Translations under genes and position numbers: made by a program
Shown here: piece by piece, positions 8,031 through 15,971 of the stretch
How positions within the stretch are numbered: position 1 is the stretch's first letter
How the letters are laid out: each line of letters opens with the position of its first letter
Notes under the pieces: generated by a model
What the model was told of the DNA's origin: nothing
Database searches by the model: none
The model's input: only the letters and a program-made list of their open reading frames with translations
DNA from: Tamlana carrageenivorans
GTDB taxonomy: Bacteria; Bacteroidota; Bacteroidia; Flavobacteriales; Flavobacteriaceae
Assembly (NCBI RefSeq): GCF_002893765.1
Contig: NZ_CP025938.1
Coordinates: forward strand, 3,935,001 to 3,999,000
Direction: 5' to 3'
DNA: 64,000 nt

Positions 8031-8852
8031 CTAAGCAGCTTTGTTAATAAATCCTTTTAATTGTAATTCTTTTTCAAGAGGCGTCATGTATCCTAAACTA
8101 GAATGTAATCTTTGAGTGTTATACCAGTTTAAATATTGATCAATAGATTTGTATAATTGATTATAAGACGTATACTTAAATCTGTTAATCCACTCATATT
8201 TAATGGTTTTAAAAAAACTTTCAGCTACAGCATTATCCCAGCAATTTCCCTTTCTACTCATGCTTTGTATCACTTTTTGATTAAAAAAGAACATATTTGT
8301 GATTCTGTTGGATGCATATTGCACACCCCTGTCCGAATGAAAAATACACTGCTGGTTTATCACTCTGTTTCTTCTAGCATCAACCCAGGCCTTTAAAACC
8401 GTATTCTCAGTAGTCATATCTTCACTTAAAGACCAGCCTATTATTTTTCTATCAGCCAAATCCATTATCGTGGTTAAATAGTTCCATTGTTGATTAACTC
8501 TTATATACGTAATGTCAGAGACTAATTTGTAGCCTAAAGAAAAACTGGTAAAATCCCTGTCTAATTCATTTTTAGCTGTTTTTAGAGAATGATTTGAATC
8601 CGTAGTTACCACAAATTTCTTATTCAATACACTTCTTAGTCCCATTTCTTTCATAAGTAACCCCACATATGAACGGGAATAAAAAAGCTTTTCTCGTTCA
8701 AGTTGTTTTTGAATTCGATAGCTACCATAAATCTGTTTACTATTGTCAAATATAGCTTCGATTCTGTCTTTTAAAAATGATTTAGAGGAATTAACCTTTA
8801 AGGTGTCTTTGGTTTTAAGCCAATGGTAATAAGCATTTTTACTAACCTTCAT
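8031..8852 (-). CDS. IS3 transposase OrfB (catalytic)
   Basis: 273 residues from ATG, with HTH_21 opening (MKVSKNAYYHWLKTKD) and rve integrase core: Asp in LVSDITYIRV, Asp in IFHSDRGVQYAS, Glu in CWDNAVAESFFKTIKYEW. The orfB frame is open further upstream (QIRYNFILSNKNTYPVEKTC before the Met) and overlaps the orfA end, so the active product is the OrfAB fusion made by -1 frameshifting at 8951-8945. It ends 33 bp inside the left end of the element. All catalytic residues are intact, so the element may be functional. Confidence 0.93.
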   Translation of the reverse strand: MKVSKNAYYHWLKTKDTLKVNSSKSFLKDRIEAIFDNSKQIYGSYRIQKQLEREKLFYSRSYVGLLMKEMGLRSVLNKKFVVTTDSNHSLKTAKNELDRDFTSFSLGYKLVSDITYIRVNQQWNYLTTIMDLADRKIIGWSLSEDMTTENTVLKAWVDARRNRVINQQCIFHSDRGVQYASNRITNMFFFNQKVIQSMSRKGNCWDNAVAESFFKTIKYEWINRFKYTSYNQLYKSIDQYLNWYNTQRLHSSLGYMTPLEKELQLKGFINKAA

Positions 8853-8911
8853 GCATTTGCACGTCTTTTCGACAGGATAAGTATTTTTGTTTGATAAAAT
8901 GAAGTTATACC

Positions 8912-9193
8912 TTATCTGTCGCTCTTGGAAAAGATGCTCACCGCCTTTTTTAAGATGTCACGTTCCATTTTAACATCTCTTAATTCCTTTTTTAATGCTA
9001 TAAGTTCTTGATGTTCTTTGGATTTAGGTTCATTTTTAGAAAAATCTCCTCCTTTTAAATCATACTCTTGTTTCCTTCTATTAATAACACTTGTATGAAC
9101 TCCATATTCTTCACTCAGTTGTTTTGTTGGTATACCAGATTTGGATAAATCTAATATCATCGATTTAAACTCGTTGTCATATTTTTTTCCCAT
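8912..9193 (-). CDS. IS3 transposase OrfA (helix-turn-helix)
   Basis: 93 residues: MGKKYDNEFKSMILDLSKSG, an HTH of the IS3/IS911 transposase type (TKQLSEEYGVHTSVINRRKQE), then a leucine-zipper-like coiled coil ending in ELRDVKMERDILKKAVSIFS. The codons TTA AAA AAG form the classical A AAA AAG slippery heptamer (8951-8945); a -1 shift there leads into GGEHLFQERQIRYNF and OrfB. OrfA alone usually binds the ends and regulates transposition. Confidence 0.93.
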   Translation of the reverse strand: MGKKYDNEFKSMILDLSKSGIPTKQLSEEYGVHTSVINRRKQEYDLKGGDFSKNEPKSKEHQELIALKKELRDVKMERDILKKAVSIFSKSDR

Positions 9194-10470
9194 AATTCAA
9201 ATATAGTTTATACTCTATATAAAACCGTCACAACAAAGGTAGACACTTCAGTTCTTCAACAGAAGATAAACTTCGGTTGTATTTCGAAGAGAAGAACATT
9301 GTCCCAAATAGTTTTAAAACACGTAAAGTAGAATCTAAAGGTTTTCATAAAGAAATAATTATCGAGGATTTTCCACTTAGAGGGAAACTAGTTTATCTGC
9401 ATTTAAAGCGCCGCAGATGGCGTGATGTAGACACAAAAGAAACCCTGCAAAGAGACTGGAATAATGTAGCAAAAGGCACTCGTATGACCACCGAGTTTGC
9501 CGCTTTTTTAAAAGAAATTAATCGATAATAACAATACTAGCACGCAAACTATAGCTAATTTGTATGGTTTAGATGGTAAAAAGCTACAGCGCCAATATCG
9601 AGATTATTTAAGTGAATTTAAAGATTGGGAATACCTTAAGCAATCCTCCAAATGGTTAGTCTACCCTCAAAATATTGGCAAACGATTATCTATAGATGAA
9701 ATAGCACTTTCACAAGGAGAGTTATACACCGTAGTAACCAATAAAAAAGCCAAAGGTAGAGCAGGTTCTATTGTAGCTATTATTTCAGGAACTAAGTCTG
9801 AAGAGGTTATTAAATATCTTAAAAAGATACCTGAAGGCAAGCGGAGGTTGGTAGAAGAAATAACCTTAGTTATGGCCGGTGGCATGAAACTAATTGCAAA
9901 GAAGAGCTTCCCAAGAGCCGTGCAAGTCATTGATCGCTTTCATGTACAACAACTAGCTTCTGATACTGTACAAGACATTAGAGTAAAATACCGCTGGCAA
10001 GCTCTAGAACTAGAAAATGAGGCTATCAAGACAGCTAAAAATAATAACTACCAGTATCTAGCAGAAGTATTTAGTAACGGGGATACGCGCAAACAACTGC
10101 TAGCACGAAGTAGGTATCTTCTATTCAAAAGTCCTGACAAATGGACTAGTTCCCAAAAGGAAAGGGCAGGAATTTTATTCATGCAATACCCTATGATAAA
10201 GGAAGCTTATGACTTGTCAAACCAGCTAAGAGTAATTTATAATACTTGTACAGACAAAAATATAGCAATGACTAAATTGGCACTTTGGTACAATCAAATT
10301 GAAAATAGTGGCTTTAAAAGCTTTAGAGTTGTTATGAACACAATCTCCCTAAATTACAGGGGAATATTAAACTATTTTGACAACAGAAGTACCAATGCGG
10401 CTGCTGAATCTTTTAATGCAAAGATCAAAGCCTTTAGACAACAACTTAGAGGTGTGAGAAATAAGGAATT

Positions 10471-11824
10471 GAGTTTATCCAAAATTTTGTGTTTTTGAAA
10501 AATAATTTCAAAATTCATAGGTTAAAATAATATAGATTATAACCTGTTTGGAAAACAAATATACAATTGATTGTAAATTTGGCCCCATTTAAATCGTGTT
10601 TTCTTCCATTTTTTGCTGATGCTTTGAGCTGCTAAATATATGGATTTCAGTGCTGCATCATCATGAGGAAAGACTTTTTTGTTGCGTGTATATTTTCTTA
10701 AACTGGCATTAAAACTCTCAATGATATTGGTAGTATATATAAGTTTTCTAATCTCTTTTGGGTAGTTTAAAAACGAGGTCAAATTATCCCAATTGTTTTC
10801 CCAAGACTGTACGGCAGAGAGGTATTTATCTTCCCAATTTTGTTTAAAGACTTCGAAAGCCTCTAAAGCGAATTTCTCATTATCGGCTTGATAAATAGCT
10901 TTAATATCGACCATTATTGATTTACGGTCCTTATAGCTCACATATTTTAAAGAGTTTCTAATTTGATGTACGATACATATTTGACGTATACTACCTGGAA
11001 AAATAGCTTCTACAGCTTTATCTAATCCAGAGAGGTTATCCGAACACAGAAAGAAGATATCTTTTACGCCTCTAGAGCGCAGATCGTCTAAAATGGACAT
11101 CCAAGCAGCTGCCTTTTCTGTCTCCACAATACTCATGCTCAAAATATCTTGTTGCCCTTCGGTATTCACCCCTAAAACTATCATACAGGCTTTAGATATT
11201 ACCTTGCCTTCTTGACGTATTTTATAATGAATAGCATCTATCCAGACAATGGGATATACGTCTTCTAAAGGTCTATTCTGCCATTGTTTGATGTCTTCCA
11301 ATAATTGATTGGTGATAATGGATACCTGTGATGTGGAATACTGCACTCCATAGGTACTTTCAATAAAATCAATAATATCGCTATTGCTCATACCTTTGGC
11401 GTAAAGCAGTTGAATACAATCTTCTAATTCTTGACTAATCGATTGATGTTTGGGGACAATAACAGGCTCAAAGCTCGCTTGACGATCTCTGGGGATTTTG
11501 ATGCGTTGTTCGCCGTTATGAGTCTTGATAGTTTTCTCTGAGAAACCATTGCGCTGGTTGTTCTCAATTACAGAACCTCCTTTTTGAAACCCTAAGTGGG
11601 CAGTCATTTCTGCTTTTAAAAGTGATTCAATACCACGTTTAAGCAACTGTTCCTTGACCTGGTCAAAGTCCTCCTTGTTGCTGATTTTGCCGATCAAGGC
11701 GTCTAATTGTTTTTCTAAGTCTGAGTTCATAAAATAAAAATTTAAAAGTAAATTTTTTGCCTATGAATTTCAAAATCATTTTTAAACTAACTAACAGCAA
11801 AAACACAAAATAGTTTACAGTCCC
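10471..11824 (-). mobile_element. IS256-family element inside ISAon1 copy B, 1354 bp
   Basis: Ends share ATTTTGTGTTTTTG preceded by GAGTTTATCCAAA (left) and GGGACTGTAAACT (right, reverse complement), giving imperfect inverted repeats of about 27 bp. The 8-bp target AAGGAATT is duplicated exactly at 10463-10470 and 11825-11832, as expected for IS256. One transposase gene on the minus strand. Confidence 0.95.
10537..11730 (-). CDS. IS256-family (Mutator-type) transposase
   Basis: 397 residues, normal for the family. N-terminal MTAHLGFQKGG region, then catalytic core with Asp in PIVWIDAIHYKIR, Asp in LCSDNLSGLDKAVEAIFP and Glu in TTNIIESFNASLRKYTRNK. All three DDE positions are present and the frame is uninterrupted, so this element may be active. 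It shares family but is clearly diverged from the second IS256 transposase at 31670-32866, so the two elements arrived independently. Confidence 0.95.
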   Translation of the reverse strand: MNSDLEKQLDALIGKISNKEDFDQVKEQLLKRGIESLLKAEMTAHLGFQKGGSVIENNQRNGFSEKTIKTHNGEQRIKIPRDRQASFEPVIVPKHQSISQELEDCIQLLYAKGMSNSDIIDFIESTYGVQYSTSQVSIITNQLLEDIKQWQNRPLEDVYPIVWIDAIHYKIRQEGKVISKACMIVLGVNTEGQQDILSMSIVETEKAAAWMSILDDLRSRGVKDIFFLCSDNLSGLDKAVEAIFPGSIRQICIVHQIRNSLKYVSYKDRKSIMVDIKAIYQADNEKFALEAFEVFKQNWEDKYLSAVQSWENNWDNLTSFLNYPKEIRKLIYTTNIIESFNASLRKYTRNKKVFPHDDAALKSIYLAAQSISKKWKKTRFKWGQIYNQLYICFPNRL

Positions 11825-12052
11825 AAGGAATTCTTCCTCTTTAGATTAGCACAAATTTATGCCTAGTCCCCAACTTTTAGGACTGATCCCGTCTCTGCTC
11901 AGGTCATCTGGTCGGGCTTTCCGTTACAAGTTTTGGCTCGATGCTCGCCTCGCCAAAAGCTTTCCACTGCAATCCCTAACGCGGAGAATTCATAGGTATA
12001 GTAAACACATGCCGATTTTAAAAAAGTGAATGGTGTCATTCCAATTTGATAT

Positions 12053-12142
12053 GTCATTCCGATACGAAGTGAGGAATCTCAACTCAGGTAGGCTTTATCT
12101 TAAAAAAAAGGTTTCTGATATTTCTCCTATTGTCGAAATGAC
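12053..12142. repeat. 90-bp imperfect palindromic repeat, copy 1
   Basis: Starts GTCATTCCGATACGAAGTGA and ends CTCCTATTGTCGAAATGAC; the ends are complementary (GTCATTcCGA versus GTCATTtCGA), followed inward by GGAATCT/ATTTCTCC pairing. Copy 2 lies 301 bp downstream with identical length. Such GTCATTCCGA...TCGAAATGAC elements are, from memory, dispersed in flavobacterial genomes, like REP/MITE sequences. Confidence 0.8.
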
Positions 12143-12282
12143 AAGATTGTGAATTACTTATGATTAATAGCTTATTGATTTAATTTAGTAAACATAGATC
12201 CTTTCATTACAATTCATTCTATAATCAAATAAAACAACAAATGCTCTATATTGAAACTGTCAGAATAATACCTTCTAGAGCC

Positions 12283-12307
12283 CCTTCAGGTTTTAAAACC
12301 TGAAAGG
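12283..12307. repeat. Perfect palindrome TTCAGGTTTTAAAACCTGAA
   Basis: A 20-bp perfect inverted repeat (12285-12304) within CCTTCAGG...CCTGAAAGG, midway between the two 90-bp repeats. It could form a hairpin in either transcript. No gene depends on it obviously. Confidence 0.75.
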
Positions 12308-12353
12308 TCCTTTTAAACACAAGTCATTATAAAATCTTAGAAAGAAATGTTAT

Positions 12354-12443
12354 GTCATTCCGATACAGAGTGAGGAATCTATTCTCAGACAGGTCTTATC
12401 TTAAAGCAATGGGATCAGAGATTTCTCCTATCGTCGAAATGAC
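12354..12443. repeat. 90-bp imperfect palindromic repeat, copy 2
   Basis: Same termini as copy 1 (GTCATTCCGATACAGAGTGA at the start and TATCGTCGAAATGAC at the end), same length and same orientation; the middle (loop) differs more than the arms, the pattern expected if pairing is conserved. Confidence 0.8.
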
Positions 12444-12480
12444 AAGCTTTTGCAACAAGCTTAAATGAATTGAATTAGAA

Positions 12481-12903
12481 TCACACCCCAAAAGCGGTAA
12501 CCACCAACTTTCGTTCACCACCATAATCGCGGTGTTCACAAGGGTAAATACCTTGCCAGACCCATAAATTAAGTTTACCGTTTGTAATTGGAATTTGAAC
12601 CGAAGCTCCTAATAAAGAAGCTTTAATATGCGCAGGCATATCGTCTGGACCTTCGTAAGTGTGTTTGTAATAGGGTGCCTTTTCGGGTACCATTTTATTA
12701 AAATGACTTTAAAAATCCTGTCTAACTGTAAAATCGGCATTTTCATTAATGGTTAAACTCGCCGAAGTATGCTTTATAAGAACTTGTAACTGAGCTACTT
12801 TTATGATTTTTATTTCAGGAATAGCACTTAAAACAGCTTCAGTAATAAGATGAAAACCTCTTGAATACGGTTTTAATCGTACTTCTTTTTGAAAAAAATT
12901 CAT
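12481..12903 (-). pseudogene. yjbQ: YjbQ-family protein (UPF0047), interrupted by one in-frame TAA
   Basis: The full frame would give 140 residues, the normal length. N part: KEVRLKPYSRGFHLITEAVL...VLIKHTSASLTINENAD; C part: MVPEKAPYYKHTYEGPDDMP...LLGASVQIPITNGKL...WQGIYPCEHRDYGG. Both parts are in one frame, joined by FTVRQDF-TAA-SHFNKMVP, where relatives have Glu or a similar residue, so a single GAA to TAA change (12709-12711 on the + strand) explains it. The family has been linked to thiamin phosphate synthase activity, but its real role is unsettled. His and Cys of the HTSAS and CEHRD motifs are kept, suggesting the stop is recent or an assembly error. Confidence 0.85.
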
Positions 12904-12930
12904 ATCAAAACAATTAAAAATAGCAGTCTA

Positions 12931-14187
12931 TTAAGTTTTTTGTTTCTTCTTTTTAGCCGCTGGAAACAAAACGTTATTCAGAATTAAGCGGTACCCTGGA
13001 GATGTAGGATGTAGATCTAATTCGGTTTTAGCATCCCCTACCCGATGCTGATAATCTTCGGGGTCATGACCTCCATAAAACGTAAAAAAGCCTTTGCCTT
13101 TTATCCCGTGAATGTACTTGGCTTCGCCATTGGATTTTGTTTCTCCTAAAACCAAAACATTCGATTTAATTTCATCTCTTGCAAAGGCCGTTGTTTGTCC
13201 CATAAAACCTTTAACTAAGGCTGTGTGATTTTGACATAACATGGTTGGAATAGGATCCCACTTAGCTGAGAAATCCATTAAAGTAAAATAATCGGCTGTT
13301 TTAGGTACATGCCGCTTTCTAGTCGTATCTATAGATGAAAACTCATAAACCAAAGGGCTACGTTCTAATAAAAAATCGGTAAACGCAAAGGTTTTATGGT
13401 AATCAATTTTATTCTGATAGTTTGCTGTACTCCCATCGCCATCAAACATAGGCTCGCAAATATCAACGCCTTCGGCCGACAAGGCAATGTCAAAACTATC
13501 GGTAGCACTGCACATGGCAAACATAAATCCGCCACCAATAACATAATCCCGAATTTTTAAAGAGACCGCCAGTTTTTCTTCAGAAACTTTATTGTAACCT
13601 AATTTTGAAGCCAAGGCTTCGGCTTCTTTTTTTTCTTCGATGTACCAAGATGTTGCGCGGTATTGGGCGTAGAATTTCCCATACTGCCCTGTAAAATCTT
13701 CATGATGTAAGTGTAACCAATCGAAAACTAATAAGCCATCATTAAGCACTTCTTCATCGTAAACGGTTTCATAAGGAATTTCAGCATATTGTAATACCAT
13801 CGTTACCGCATCATCCCAAGGTAATTTCCCTTTGGGTGTGTAAACAGCAATTTTAGGCGCCTTTTCTAACACAACAGCCTCCATATTTTGACTGGGACTG
13901 CTAATTTCTTCTAAAATACTTTCGGTTTTAGCGTTGGAAATAACTTCAAAGGAGACGCCTCGAATTTGGCATTCTCTACGTACCCCTTCGGTATCTGGTA
14001 ACAAAAAAGAACCACCTCGATAATTTAGTAGCCACTTTACCTTTAAATCTCGGTTAAGAGTCCAATAAGTAATTCCATAAGCCTTAAGATGATTTTTTTG
14101 GCTCTCGGCATCCATGGGAATTAGAACGTAAGAGGCAAATGCTTGCGACGAAATAAATAGCAATAGAATACATAACACCTTCTTCAT
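12931..14187 (-). CDS. Conserved exported protein, often labelled 'asparagine synthetase B' in flavobacteria
   Basis: About 418 residues from ATG 14187 (MKKVLCILLLFISSQAFAS, a clear signal peptide). An upstream ATG at 14205 is less likely because TATCTTTC, a near -7 box, lies at 14200-14193. Relatives in Flavobacteriia carry the name asparagine synthetase B, but I see neither the N-terminal nucleophilic Cys nor the ATP-pyrophosphatase loop of AsnB, so the name looks wrong. Visible features are YVLIPMDAESQKNHLKAYGI, LLNYRGGSF, GGGFMFAMCSATDSFD and FYGGHDPEDYQHRVGD, suggesting a periplasmic enzyme-like fold with a glutamine-amidotransferase flavour (GGG...C, H). Function unknown. Confidence 0.75.
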   Translation of the reverse strand: MKKVLCILLLFISSQAFASYVLIPMDAESQKNHLKAYGITYWTLNRDLKVKWLLNYRGGSFLLPDTEGVRRECQIRGVSFEVISNAKTESILEEISSPSQNMEAVVLEKAPKIAVYTPKGKLPWDDAVTMVLQYAEIPYETVYDEEVLNDGLLVFDWLHLHHEDFTGQYGKFYAQYRATSWYIEEKKEAEALASKLGYNKVSEEKLAVSLKIRDYVIGGGFMFAMCSATDSFDIALSAEGVDICEPMFDGDGSTANYQNKIDYHKTFAFTDFLLERSPLVYEFSSIDTTRKRHVPKTADYFTLMDFSAKWDPIPTMLCQNHTALVKGFMGQTTAFARDEIKSNVLVLGETKSNGEAKYIHGIKGKGFFTFYGGHDPEDYQHRVGDAKTELDLHPTSPGYRLILNNVLFPAAKKKKQKT

Positions 14188-14255
14188 AGGTTGAAAGATA
14201 CTCAAAAAATACAGCGGGTTAAACCTTTTATAAAAATTTTAAATATTAAAATCTC

Positions 14256-15803
14256 CTAGAAAGGCACTTCGTTATCATCATCATTAAATGAACTTCCAAA
14301 AGCTTGATCTGGGCTGGCTTTAAAATCATCGGAGTTGAAAGCATTATCTGGAGAACCTGCATTCATTTTAGAATGGAATTCGTTATCACCAAAAGGTGAA
14401 TCGTATTCGTCAAGGTTATCGAATTTACCTAAATGTCCTAAGAATTTTAAACGGATATTCTCCAAGCCGCCATTACGGTGTTTAGCTACAATAAACTCCC
14501 CTTGTCCTTCGGTTGGCGAGCGTTCTTCATCATCCCACTCATCAATTTTATAATACTCAGGTCTGTAAATAAAGGATACAATATCGGCATCTTGCTCGAT
14601 CGCACCAGATTCACGTAAATCGGATAATAGAGGTCTTTTACTTCCACCACGGGTTTCTACAGCACGCGATAACTGAGATAAAGCAATTACCGGTACCATA
14701 AGTTCCTTTGCTAAGGCTTTTAAGTTTCTAGAAATCATCGAGATCTCTTGCTCACGATTTCCACCGTGGTTTGAACCACCTGTCATTAACTGTAAATAAT
14801 CAATCATGATCATTTTAATGCCATGTTGCGAAGCCAAACGACGTGCTTTAGCTCTTAAATCGAAAATAGAAAGCGATGGCGTATCATCAATATATAAAGG
14901 AGCATTTTCTAGACCTTTAACCTTGACATTAAGCTGTTCCCACTCGTGTTTTTCTAATTTTCCAGTACGTAATTTTTCAGAAGACAGTCCGGTTTCACTA
15001 GAAATCAAACGTGTAATCAACTGTACAGAAGCCATCTCTAACGAGAAGAATGCTACAGGGATATTTTGATCAACAGCAATATTTCTTGCCATGGATAAGG
15101 TTAATGCCGTTTTTCCCATACCTGGACGTGCAGCAATAATAATTAAATCGGAAGGTTGCCACCCTGAGGTTAATTTATCCAATTTATGAAATCCTGTTGG
15201 AATTCCACTTAAACCTTCTTTATTAGAAATTTCCTCAATTTTCTTCTTGGCCTGAATAACTAAGTCTAATGCCGATTCACTAGACTTTTTAATATTTCCT
15301 TGGGTAACTTCGTATAATTTAGATTCGGCAGTATCTAATAAATCAAATACATCTTTTGTTTCATCGTATGAATCTTCAATAATTTCACTAGAAATTTTAA
15401 TCAAACTACGCTGAATAAATTTCTGCAAAATGATACGGGCATGAAACTCAATATGCGCCGAAGATGACACTTTATTTGTTAAACCAATTAAGTAAAAATC
15501 GCCACCAGCTAATTCCAGTTTCCCGTTTTTCTTTAATTGGGTTGAAACGGTTAATAAGTCGATAGGTTCACTGTTTTCAAACAATTGAAAAATAGCCTCA
15601 AAGATATATTGATGCGATTCTTTATAGAACGCATCGTTACTTAAAATATCAATAACTTCATCTACCCCCTTCTTATCGATCATCATTGCACCAAGCACAA
15701 CTTCCTCTAAGTCAATTGCTTGAGGTGGTATCTTACCTTTTTCCAGGCTTATAAGCGTGCTTTTGTCTACTTTATAGGAGGCTAATTGATTTGGTTGTTT
15801 CAT
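14256..15803 (-). CDS. dnaB: Replicative DNA helicase DnaB
   Basis: 515 residues. N-terminal DnaB domain (PPQAIDLEEVVLGAMMIDKK), linker, then RecA-like helicase domain with Walker A ARPGMGKTAL, FSLEMAS, Walker B MIMIDYLQLM, and the arginine-region SQLSRAVETRGG...SDLRESGAIEQDAD. It unwinds DNA ahead of the replisome as a hexamer and loads primase. A C-terminal acidic tail rich in S/D/N follows the core. TACTTTCG, a near -7 box, lies 6-13 nt upstream of the ATG on this strand, so the transcript may be almost leaderless. Confidence 0.96.
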   Translation of the reverse strand: MKQPNQLASYKVDKSTLISLEKGKIPPQAIDLEEVVLGAMMIDKKGVDEVIDILSNDAFYKESHQYIFEAIFQLFENSEPIDLLTVSTQLKKNGKLELAGGDFYLIGLTNKVSSSAHIEFHARIILQKFIQRSLIKISSEIIEDSYDETKDVFDLLDTAESKLYEVTQGNIKKSSESALDLVIQAKKKIEEISNKEGLSGIPTGFHKLDKLTSGWQPSDLIIIAARPGMGKTALTLSMARNIAVDQNIPVAFFSLEMASVQLITRLISSETGLSSEKLRTGKLEKHEWEQLNVKVKGLENAPLYIDDTPSLSIFDLRAKARRLASQHGIKMIMIDYLQLMTGGSNHGGNREQEISMISRNLKALAKELMVPVIALSQLSRAVETRGGSKRPLLSDLRESGAIEQDADIVSFIYRPEYYKIDEWDDEERSPTEGQGEFIVAKHRNGGLENIRLKFLGHLGKFDNLDEYDSPFGDNEFHSKMNAGSPDNAFNSDDFKASPDQAFGSSFNDDDNEVPF

Positions 15804-15916
15804 AACTACGAAAGTAAATAAAAAGAAAGTCTTTTGATGAATTTTAACGCTTATGATTGTCCACTAATCGTCAACAATCGGCTGTTAATAAATTAATTAT
15901 TTTGTTAATAAGCATA

Positions 15917-15948
15917 AAAAATCTGAAGTTGGAATGACTTCAGATTTT
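15917..15948 (-). terminator. Terminator downstream of accA
   Basis: Perfect 12-bp stem AAAATCTGAAGT / ACTTCAGATTTT with a 7-nt loop, and a T-run on the minus strand side; stops accA transcripts before dnaB and also acts symmetrically. Confidence 0.9.
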
Positions 15949-15971
15949 AATATATTTTGGTATATATAGGT

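Larger units (their letters stand above)
7998..9250 (-). mobile_element. IS3-family element, 1253 bp
   Basis: Begins TGGACTACCTAATAAATTTG and ends (reverse complement) TGAAGTGTCTACCTTTGTTG: 5'-TG...CA-3' ends with a shared CTACCT block, typical of IS3. Compared with ISAon1 copy A, the target GTT is duplicated (7995-7997 and 9251-9253), a 3-bp duplication normal for the family. It holds orfA and orfB on the minus strand, opposite to the host IS. Confidence 0.92.
7922..9528 (+). pseudogene. ISAon1-like ORF1 of copy B, split by an IS3 element
   Basis: The GTG start and first 25 codons (7922-7997) match copy A, then the IS3 element (7998-9250) intervenes, and the frame resumes at 9251-9528 (SSTEDKLRLYFEEKN onwards). 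This copy keeps six T at the end and so reads LKEINR before TAA, the presumed original form. A downstream ATG-less fragment from 9277 is all that could be translated. The sequence T TTT TTA at this point is a potential slippery site, but reaching ORF2 needs a +1 and not a -1 shift. Confidence 0.9.
9560..11866 (+). pseudogene. ISAon1-like transposase of copy B, disrupted by IS256 and with a mutated active site
   Basis: From TTG 9560 the frame follows copy A until 10470, where an IS256-family element is inserted; the read-through frame ends in foreign residues LSLSKILCF. The last 11 codons of the original gene lie at 11833-11866. Independent of the insertion, the first catalytic Asp (EITLDMAGSM in copy A) is Val here (EITLVMAGGM, codon GTT at 9869-9871), and several other substitutions exist (EYLKQSSK, SEEV, FMQYP). 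The copy is therefore dead twice over. Confidence 0.93.
7862..11889 (+). mobile_element. ISAon1-like element, copy B, carrying nested IS3 and IS256 insertions
   Basis: Left end GGATCAAGAGCAAAAGTTGG (7862) and right end ...CAACTTTTAGGACTGATCC (11889) match copy A. An exact 8-bp target duplication CGTCTCTG flanks it (7854-7861 and 11890-11897). The span is 4028 bp; subtracting the IS3 element plus 3-bp duplication (1256) and the IS256 element plus 8-bp duplication (1362) leaves 1410 bp, one more than copy A, which has lost one T. The structure is therefore fully explained as three successive insertions. Both ORFs of this copy are broken and the first catalytic Asp is also changed. Confidence 0.95.
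7834..11982. repeat. Structured intergenic repeat (GGGCGTTAC...CCCTAACGC) split by an IS
   Basis: Left part 7834-7861 and right part 11890-11982 become one sequence of about 113 bp when the IS and one copy of its duplicated CGTCTCTG are removed. Ends are complementary (GCGTTA / TAACGC). Inside are ACCTG/CAGGT, GCCC/GGGC and TTTTGGC/GCCAAAA pairings, so the element can fold. I recall similar GCGTTAGGGATTG...GGTAACGCCC elements between genes in other Bacteroidota, but this could not be checked here. Function unknown; RNA or mobile-repeat nature is open. Confidence 0.6.
11898..12480. other. Repeat-rich intergenic region, 583 bp
   Basis: After the right half of the structured repeat (to 11982) this stretch contains two 90-bp palindromic repeats, a 20-bp perfect palindrome and AT-rich filler, and no supported gene. 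A fragment GTCATTCC at 12034-12041 resembles the start of the 90-bp unit and may be a remnant of a third copy. Confidence 0.7.

Noticed and set aside
12931..14187. Asparagine synthetase B activity
   Set aside because: No N-terminal nucleophilic Cys and no ATP-pyrophosphatase motif, and the protein has a signal peptide; the common label looks like a carried-over misannotation.
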